Shown here: in pieces, positions 1 through 4,714 of the stretch | Position numbering within the stretch: position 1 is the stretch's first letter | Layout of the letters: every line of letters starts with the position of its first letter | DNA from: Abditibacteriales bacterium | GTDB lineage: Bacteria; Armatimonadota; Abditibacteriia; Abditibacteriales; JANWYM01 | Reading direction: 5' to 3' | DNA length: 13,367 nucleotides | Assembly (NCBI GenBank): GCA_025055355.1 | Contig: JANWYM010000055.1 | Span: 1 to 13,367, forward strand | The notes under the pieces: model-generated | What the model saw: the letters and a program-made list of their open reading frames with translations, nothing else | Told to the model about the DNA's origin: nothing | The model's database searches: none | Made by a program: the position numbers and the translations under genes

Positions 1-948
1 GAGGTGCGCTCGCCTGAAGACGCGGTGTTGGTTGACCTCGACAACGACGGCGCGGTGGACGTCGTCAGTTGCTGCGAAGGCGACACGAAAACGATATGGG
101 TGCACTGGGCGCCCCAAGATAAATCGCAATATCTCGATGCCAGCGCGTGGAAGACGGAGCCGATTCCCGCCGCCCAGGGCAACAAGCGATGGATGTTCTG
201 CCTGCCGATGCAGGTGGACGGACGGCATGGCGTTGACCTCGTGGCAGGCGCCAAGGACGCAGGCGCGCAAATCGGCTGGTTGGAAGCCCCCGCGAATCCG
301 CGCGACCTTGCGGCGTGGAAGTGGCATCCCATCTGTGAGGCGGGCTGGGTCATGTCCTTGATAGCCTCCGACGTGGATGGCGATGGCGACCTGGACGTTG
401 TCGCTTCTGACCGCAAAGGGACGCGACGCGGCTGCTATTGGTTAGAGAACGTTCGCACTCCGCAAGGTGTGTCATGGAACGTTCATCCCATCGGCGCGCT
501 GGGGCAGGAGGTCATGTTCCTCACGCTGACCGACCTTGACCGTGATGGATGGCTGGACGTGCTCACTGCTGTTCGCGGCGGTGATTTCGTTTACCTGCGG
601 CGCAAGTCAAGAAGCCCCATCGCTTGGGAAAGTTTCCCGATTCGGATGCCGCCAGGTGCGGGCAACGGCAAAGCCGTCAACGTCGGCGACATCAATCGGG
701 ATGGCAAGCCCGATATCGTTTTTACTTGTGAAGGGGCGGAGGGACAATCGTGCGTGATGTGGATGTCCTATCGCCAGTCTCCTACCGATTACGTGTGGGA
801 CGCGCACGACATCAGCGGCGCGGGAGGAGGTAAGTTTGACCTCGTTCAACTACTTGACCTTGACGGCGACGGCGACTTGGACGTGATGACGTGCGAGGAG
901 CGCAGCAATCTGGGAGTGGTCTGGTATGAAAATCCAACCCAATTGTAG
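1..948 (+). CDS. FG-GAP/VCBS repeat protein, 3' end only
   Basis: The frame is open from the first base of the window, so the start lies outside it; 315 residues remain before a TAG at 946-948. Five calcium-binding-type loops of the form DxDxDGxxD are visible near residues 12, 124, 178, 230 and 286 (for example DLDNDGAVD and DVDGDGDLD), each followed by hydrophobic residues, with 'GW/VWYEN'-like endings between them. This is the hallmark of FG-GAP/VCBS repeats, which build integrin-alpha-like beta-propellers in secreted or surface proteins of planctomycetes and relatives. No enzymatic domain is visible in this part, and any signal peptide would be upstream. The gene converges on the Uma2 gene, and a hairpin array lies just past its stop. 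The family assignment is firm; the ligand or role cannot be read from the sequence. Confidence 0.88.
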   Translation, partial: EVRSPEDAVLVDLDNDGAVDVVSCCEGDTKTIWVHWAPQDKSQYLDASAWKTEPIPAAQGNKRWMFCLPMQVDGRHGVDLVAGAKDAGAQIGWLEAPANPRDLAAWKWHPICEAGWVMSLIASDVDGDGDLDVVASDRKGTRRGCYWLENVRTPQGVSWNVHPIGALGQEVMFLTLTDLDRDGWLDVLTAVRGGDFVYLRRKSRSPIAWESFPIRMPPGAGNGKAVNVGDINRDGKPDIVFTCEGAEGQSCVMWMSYRQSPTDYVWDAHDISGAGGGKFDLVQLLDLDGDGDLDVMTCEERSNLGVVWYENPTQL

Positions 949-949
949 C

Positions 950-966
950 GCGGGCTTCCAGCCTGC
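950..966. repeat. GCGGGCT/AGCCTGC small palindrome after the VCBS gene
   Basis: A 7-bp stem (one G-T pair) pairs 950-956 with 960-966 around a 3-base loop, two bases past the VCBS stop codon. A relaxed version, CGCAGGC/GTCTGCG, lies at 11091-11109, also just downstream of a gene. It may be a copy of a dispersed REP-like palindrome or simply part of the 3' end structure. Confidence 0.45.
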
Positions 967-980
967 ATCGTGCCGAAACA

Positions 981-1026
981 CGTTAGCACGTTAGCACGTT
1001 GGCAGGTTGGAACGTGCTAACGTTTT
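981..1026 (+). terminator. 8-bp word array folding into a terminator-like hairpin
   Basis: From 983 the sequence runs in exact 8-bp register for five units (two copies of TTAGCACG, then TTGGCAGG, TTGGAACG and TGCTAACG). Because the last unit is of the reverse-complement type, 988-1000 pairs perfectly with 1011-1023 (13 bp, 10-base loop), and the stem ends in TTTT at 1023-1026. This suits a rho-independent terminator for the + strand VCBS gene. On the - strand no T-run follows. The same 8-bp word family recurs at 7651-7730, so the terminator may have been made from a repeat element. Confidence 0.6.
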
Positions 1027-1033
1027 GACAGCC

Positions 1034-1648
1034 CTACGGCAGCAAATCTGCCACCTTGACTTTGGCGTGCGGCGCCGCCAGCGGCGTGACCGTGTCCTTT
1101 TCGCCGTAAACCGTGACCTCGGTGTAAGCGGCGCGGCGCTGACGTGGCTTCTTCTGCGGTCGGCGATGGACTTCGACCTGACGCTCACGAAGGTTCACGA
1201 TCCAGTAATCTTCAATCCCCGCCTCCGCATAGAGCCGCGCCTTGCGTCCCCGGTCGAGGGCGAGCGATGCCTCCGCCACCTCCAGCACTAAAACGGCAGA
1301 GGTGGGATGATTCTGGGTGTAATCGCGCAGACAGCCTGCTACCACCGCAACATCGGGTTCGGGGTCGGAGTCCATCCCCAAACTCAACGGGGCTTGGGTG
1401 CGAACGACATACCCTTCTCTGAACACGGTGCGCAGGGTTTCCTCGGCGAGGAAGACAGCCGAGGTATGAGGAGGCAACTGCGGCGACATCTCCAGAATCT
1501 CCCCTTCGATGAGTTCCACCCGCCGTCCGTCAAAGAGCCCCAACCGCGCTAAGCGATAGTATGCTTCGCGGGTCCAGCGGAAGGGTTGGGGTGCTGCCGC
1601 CTTCATGAGCGTTGCCATCGTTCTCATCCCCGCCAGAAGACGTCTCAC
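1034..1648 (-). CDS. Uma2 family protein (PD-(D/E)XK nuclease fold)
   Basis: The 204-residue product carries the Uma2 (DUF820) pattern: 'FRWTREAYYRLARLGLFDG' near residue 23, 'VELIEGEILEMSP' at 44-56, then the core acidic and basic residues D99 (in DPEPDVAVV), E123 (in LVLEVAEAS) and K136, followed by 'YAEAGIEDYWIVN'. These match the PD-(D/E)XK active-site order. Uma2 proteins are widespread in cyanobacteria, Chloroflexi and Armatimonadota, often in many copies, and have no settled function. I chose GTG at 1648 because AAGGAG lies 8 bases upstream and the GTG overlaps the DUF1501 stop (GTGA), implying coupled translation. That AAGGAG also encodes conserved DUF1501 residues, so ATG at 1627 or 1618 remains possible. 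The K/R-rich stretch near 165-173 looks like a loop. Confidence 0.87.
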   Translation of the reverse strand: MRRLLAGMRTMATLMKAAAPQPFRWTREAYYRLARLGLFDGRRVELIEGEILEMSPQLPPHTSAVFLAEETLRTVFREGYVVRTQAPLSLGMDSDPEPDVAVVAGCLRDYTQNHPTSAVLVLEVAEASLALDRGRKARLYAEAGIEDYWIVNLRERQVEVHRRPQKKPRQRRAAYTEVTVYGEKDTVTPLAAPHAKVKVADLLP

Positions 1649-3096
1649 GCGATGATCTCCTTCACTACTTTCCCGTGCACGTCCGTCAGGCGGAAATCGC
1701 GCCCCGCGTAACGGTAGGTGAATTTCTCATGGTCGAAGCCCAGCAGCCACAGAATCGTCGCGTGCAGGTCGTGGACGTGGACGGGGTTCTCGACGGCTTT
1801 GAAGCCGAACTCGTCCGTCGCGCCGTAAACCGTGCCGCCCTTGACGCCGCCGCCCGCCAGCCACATCGAGAAGCCCCAGTGGTTGTGGTCGCGCCCGTTG
1901 ATTTTGCCGGCGTTCGCGCCGGGGGTGGGCAACTCCACCGTCGGCGTCCGCCCGAACTCGCCGCCCCAAATCACCAACGTCTCCTCCAACATGCCGCGCT
2001 GCTTCAAGTCTTTCAGGAGCGCGCCGACGGCTTGGTCGGTGTCCTTCGCCAGGCGGCGGTGGTTGACTTCCAAATCGTCGTGATTGTCCCACGGTTGCCC
2101 CGCGCCCGTCCAGACCTGTACGAAGCGCACGCCCTTCTCCAGCAACCGCCGCGCCACCAGCATCTGCCGCCCCTGCGTGTGGTTGCCATACATCTCGCGG
2201 ATGTATGCTGGTTCTTTGCTGATGTCGAAGGCATCCGCCGCATCCATCTGCATCCTGTAGGCTAACTCGAACGATTGGATCCGCGCCTCTAACTGCGCGT
2301 CCTGCTGCCGCTTCTGCTTGTGACGCTCGTTCAGTTCCAACAGCAAGTCCAGTTGCTGCCGCTGCTCTTTGAGCGAGGTGTAGTTGTTCTTGATGTTCTC
2401 GATGAGTTTCTCGATGTCAGTGTGCTGGGTGTTGATGTAAGTGCCCTGATACACGCCGGGCAGAAAGCCCGCCTGCCAGTTCTGCGACTCCTGAATGGGG
2501 TAGCCACCGGGGCAGAGGACGATGAAGCCGGGCAGGTTTTGGTTCTCGCTGCCCAAGCCATACGTCACCCATGACCCGACGCTGGGGCGAATCTGCCGCG
2601 CCTCGCCGCAGTTCATCAGCAACAGCGACGGCTCGTGGTTAGGCACATCGGCGTGCATGGAGCGGATGACGCAGATGTCATCAATGCTCTGGGCGACGTT
2701 GTGGAACAGTTCGCTGACCTCGATGCCGCTCTGACCGTATTTCTGGAACTTGAACGGCGAGCCGAACGCCGCGCCCGTTTTGCGCTCGGTGCGCAAGTTG
2801 TCGAACGGCAGCGGCTTGCCGTGATACTTTGTCAGCATCGGCTTGGGGTCGAAGGTGTCCACGTGCGACGGGCCGCCGTTCATGAACAGGTGGATCACCC
2901 GCTTCGCCTTCGCGGGAAAATGCGGCTTCTTCGGCGCGAGCGGATTGAGCGCATCCGCCGCCTGCGCGGGCGACAGAAAGCCAATCTCCGCCATCAAATG
3001 CGTCAGCGCCAACGCGCCCATCCCCATCCCGCAACGGCACAGAAACTCGCGGCGGGTGAGGAAGAGGTCTTCCGGGTTGGGTTTATGGTGTGACAT
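1645..3096 (-). CDS. DUF1501 protein, Tat-exported, sulfatase-like
   Basis: The 483-residue product begins with a twin-arginine signal: TRREFL at 14-19, a glycine/alanine/leucine hydrophobic run, then an AQA-type cleavage site near residue 46. DUF1501 signatures follow: NGGPSHVDTFDPKP, 'WDNHDD', 'IWGGEFGRTP', 'GRDHNHWGFSMWLAGGG', and a C-terminal 'HDLHATILWLLG' block. The fold belongs to the alkaline phosphatase/sulfatase superfamily; biochemical activity is not established for most members. In planctomycete-type genomes these genes normally sit next to a DUF1549/DUF1553 cytochrome gene. Here the nearest such gene ends 1.6 kb away, beyond the small-gene cassette. The ATG start has AAGGAGA about 6 bases upstream. 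The charged helical segment near residues 235-270 (EKLIEN...LKEQRQQLDLLLEL) is probably a coiled-coil insert. Confidence 0.93.
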   Translation of the reverse strand: MSHHKPNPEDLFLTRREFLCRCGMGMGALALTHLMAEIGFLSPAQAADALNPLAPKKPHFPAKAKRVIHLFMNGGPSHVDTFDPKPMLTKYHGKPLPFDNLRTERKTGAAFGSPFKFQKYGQSGIEVSELFHNVAQSIDDICVIRSMHADVPNHEPSLLLMNCGEARQIRPSVGSWVTYGLGSENQNLPGFIVLCPGGYPIQESQNWQAGFLPGVYQGTYINTQHTDIEKLIENIKNNYTSLKEQRQQLDLLLELNERHKQKRQQDAQLEARIQSFELAYRMQMDAADAFDISKEPAYIREMYGNHTQGRQMLVARRLLEKGVRFVQVWTGAGQPWDNHDDLEVNHRRLAKDTDQAVGALLKDLKQRGMLEETLVIWGGEFGRTPTVELPTPGANAGKINGRDHNHWGFSMWLAGGGVKGGTVYGATDEFGFKAVENPVHVHDLHATILWLLGFDHEKFTYRYAGRDFRLTDVHGKVVKEIIA

Positions 3097-3132
3097 TGTG
3101 TTCTCCTTCCATCAACAAATTGAGACTCATTT

Positions 3133-3233
3133 AAAAGTTACGCGAAAAGTTACGCGGTTGCTGAGACCTTTCTTCCCCTCCCCGTGAGGGAGGGGTTGGG
3201 GAGGGGAAAGACAATCAGGGCAACTGCGTAACT
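3133..3233. repeat. Small palindromic element upstream of DUF1501
   Basis: Three nested structures are visible. AAAAGTTACGCG is tandemly duplicated at 3133-3156. AGTTACGCGGTTGC at 3148-3161 matches the reverse complement of 3220-3233 at 13 of 14 positions, giving inverted ends 86 bp apart. Inside, CCCCTCCC (3175-3182) pairs perfectly with GGGAGGGG (3188-3195) around a 5-base loop, followed by another TTGGGGAGGGG. This is the build of a non-coding MITE/REP-like element. It lies between the small-gene cassette and the DUF1501 gene, leaving about 36 bp of ordinary leader. No open frame of note is present. Confidence 0.6.
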
Positions 3234-3243
3234 CCTGACAACC

Positions 3244-3630
3244 TTATTCGCCAGCAGCCGCATCCGCGCCCGCTGCTTCCACCCGCTCCAACAGAACGGT
3301 TCGCGCCACGAAGTTAATCTCCAAGCGATACGCCCGCAGCAGATTCGTTCCGATGAGAATTTCATCTCCTGGAACAAAGGTGGCGACTGCCACAACGGTT
3401 TGTCCGTCGAAGGGGAAGTCCACCAAGTATCTGTCTTCGACAATGCTCTGTCCAGCAGCGAGAAGCGAGCGGACGCGACCGGCAAACCGCGCATTGAGAA
3501 ACGCTCGCAAAACCACAGGCAACTCCAAGTCTCCGTTGAAGCCCATATCAATGATCACTGCCCAAGTTTGCCCCGCGACAACGAGCGTGATGACCGGCAC
3601 GTCGTCAGAAGTCACCCGACCAACAATCAC
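3244..3630 (-). CDS. Retropepsin-like (clan AA) protein with DMG in place of DTG
   Basis: The 128-residue product has the layout of the short bacterial 'clan AA aspartic protease' family: an N-terminal beta strand (MIVGRV), 'VIIDMGFNGDLELP' at 25-38 where the family has VIDTGFNG, a flexible middle, and the second signature 'ILIGTNLLRAYRLEIN' (hydrophobic-hydrophobic-G then LL). The catalytic aspartate D28 and G30 are kept, but the Thr/Ser between them is Met, which may weaken or abolish proteolysis. The alanine-rich tail (about 110-128) looks disordered. The GTG start overlaps the upstream stop as GTGA, and AAAGGAGG lies 6 bases upstream, a near-perfect ribosome site. It is the last gene of the four-gene cassette. 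The fold is fairly sure; substrate and role are unknown. Confidence 0.72.
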   Translation of the reverse strand: MIVGRVTSDDVPVITLVVAGQTWAVIIDMGFNGDLELPVVLRAFLNARFAGRVRSLLAAGQSIVEDRYLVDFPFDGQTVVAVATFVPGDEILIGTNLLRAYRLEINFVARTVLLERVEAAGADAAAGE

Positions 3631-3875
3631 CGGTGACCTCCTTTGCGGTCATAGTAATCATACCCAACTCGCACGTAATAAAGCGGTGTGAAGACGCCTT
3701 CCGCATCCATCTGCCGCACAATGTCTATGATGGATTCACCAAACCAAACGCGCCCGCTCACCGGGTCAATCCCCACCGCCTGTCCTTTACGGTCGGAAAC
3801 GTCGTGCTGCTTTTGATACTCCTCCCAGATTTGGCGCGCACGCTCGACATCTACCGTGGTCGTTGTCTCGGACAT
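3627..3875 (-). CDS. Small DUF5678-like protein paired with the clan AA gene
   Basis: I place the start at ATG 3875, giving 82 residues. An upstream extension to 3989 would overlap the preceding gene by 100 bases and adds only a K/R-rich shadow; AAGGGG lies 9-10 bases before 3875. The protein has a charged N-terminal helix (about 9-24) and the core 'GQAVGIDPVSGRVWFGESI', then 'YYVRVGYDYYDRKGG' at the C-terminus. This resembles the DUF5678-type proteins (GK-[WYA]-VAID... RVG) often encoded just upstream of clan AA protease-like genes. The stop overlaps the next start by GTGA, so the two are probably made in a fixed ratio and may form a complex. No catalytic motif is visible. The family match is from memory and only moderately sure. 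Confidence 0.68.
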   Translation of the reverse strand: MSETTTTVDVERARQIWEEYQKQHDVSDRKGQAVGIDPVSGRVWFGESIIDIVRQMDAEGVFTPLYYVRVGYDYYDRKGGHR

Positions 3876-3889
3876 AACCACCATCCCCT

Positions 3890-4309
3890 TCAACTTCGTC
3901 CACCGTTTCTGCTGTTTGCCGTCCCTACCTGCTTTCCTTTTCGCCCGCGACGTTTGCCGTCGGTTTTCGCCTCGCCCAGATACCACCACCAGTGCGATCT
4001 CGGGTAGCCTAACTTGCGAGCGCGTTCGGCAAAATAAGGCGAGTCAAGCAGCGGCGTCATCTCGCGTAGTTGTTTGTCCAACTTCCGCAGGTGTTTCCGC
4101 TGTTCCAGCGTCAAGCCATCAGGTTGAATTTTCATCGCTTCTGCCAGTCCACTGCGGCGGAAGAACAGTTCCAAAATCTCCTCACCTATCAACTCGTTAT
4201 ACTTGAGGAAACCGATGCGGTAACAATTACTCAGGAATTCTTCATACGCTTCCATCCACTCGGATGGTGGAAGTTGGAGTTTCTGCGTTATAGTTATTTT
4301 GGTTGCCAT
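3890..4309 (-). CDS. Conserved hypothetical protein with YPRSHWWWYL motif
   Basis: I do not recognise a named family. The 139-residue product has a mixed N-terminus ('LPPSEWMEAYEEFLSNCYRIGFLKYNE' region, about 13-40), a helical acidic block (ELIGEEILELFFRR), a charged middle helix (LTLEQRKHLRKLDKQLREM, about 66-84), a striking 'SPYFAERARKLGYPRSHWWWYL' segment near 90-111, and a basic K/R/G-rich tail (about 115-139). The tail suggests nucleic-acid binding or disorder. The start ATG lies inside the upstream gene (16-base overlap), so translation is coupled. The stop is 14 bases before the DUF5678-like start. GC content here is low (26 of 60 bases in row 4201-4260). Confidence 0.7.
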   Translation of the reverse strand: MATKITITQKLQLPPSEWMEAYEEFLSNCYRIGFLKYNELIGEEILELFFRRSGLAEAMKIQPDGLTLEQRKHLRKLDKQLREMTPLLDSPYFAERARKLGYPRSHWWWYLGEAKTDGKRRGRKGKQVGTANSRNGGRS

Positions 4310-4629
4310 ACGAAAATCACCCCTGTTTGTTCGTCAAGATAGTTCCGACCTGGTCTTGGGTGGAAGAGACTCAACAACCTTCCAACCACAGCCGCAGGAC
4401 TCCATGCTATGAACAGATTGAGACGCGGATGGTAGAATCCAAATCGCTCTCGTCCATCATAGCAGTAGAAAATGATAATGCTGCGCTTAGACAGCGTTAC
4501 AACAACGTCGTTGCGTCCGATCTTGCGGTCCGCCATGTCGTCCTCAAACTTGCGGTGCAAGCGCCCCTGCTGCCAGTCCGCCTGCGCCGCTGCCACAATC
4601 CCGTTTACAATCTCTTCGCGCCATGCCAC
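4294..4629 (-). CDS. Hypothetical protein, first gene of the small cassette
   Basis: This 111-residue product matches no family I can name. The N-terminal 20 residues look helical (MAWREEIVNGIVAAAQADWQ), then a charged linker and a beta-rich C-terminal half: 'DVVVTLSKRSIIIFYCYDG', 'RFGFYHPRLNLFIAWSP' and 'GVIFVWQPK'. The alternating hydrophobic strands ending in HPR and H residues recall small nuclease or RelE-like folds, but no catalytic set can be assigned. The start is GTG at 4629 with AGAGGTGA about 4-7 bases upstream; an ATG at 4624 is out of frame. Row 4441-4500 has 26 G+C of 60, clearly below the 40 of 60 counted at 5881-5940. The gene heads a four-gene run with no gap larger than 14 bases. 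Confidence 0.65.
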   Translation of the reverse strand: MAWREEIVNGIVAAAQADWQQGRLHRKFEDDMADRKIGRNDVVVTLSKRSIIIFYCYDGRERFGFYHPRLNLFIAWSPAAVVGRLLSLFHPRPGRNYLDEQTGVIFVWQPK

Positions 4630-4714
4630 GGCCTCACCTCTCTGGGTTATTCCGATCCGCTAACGCAATCGGGCGTGCCTTCCATCTTCAATCAGGCAAA
4701 TGTGACCACCTCGC

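Noticed and set aside
3627..3989. Extended start for the DUF5678-like gene
   Set aside because: It would overlap the 139-aa gene by 100 bases and adds a basic, unconserved stretch; the ribosome site and gene spacing favour ATG at 3875.
4652..4672. CCGAT/ATCGG hairpin between the 952-aa stop and the small cassette as a terminator
   Set aside because: Only a 5-bp stem with an 11-base loop and no T-run on either strand.
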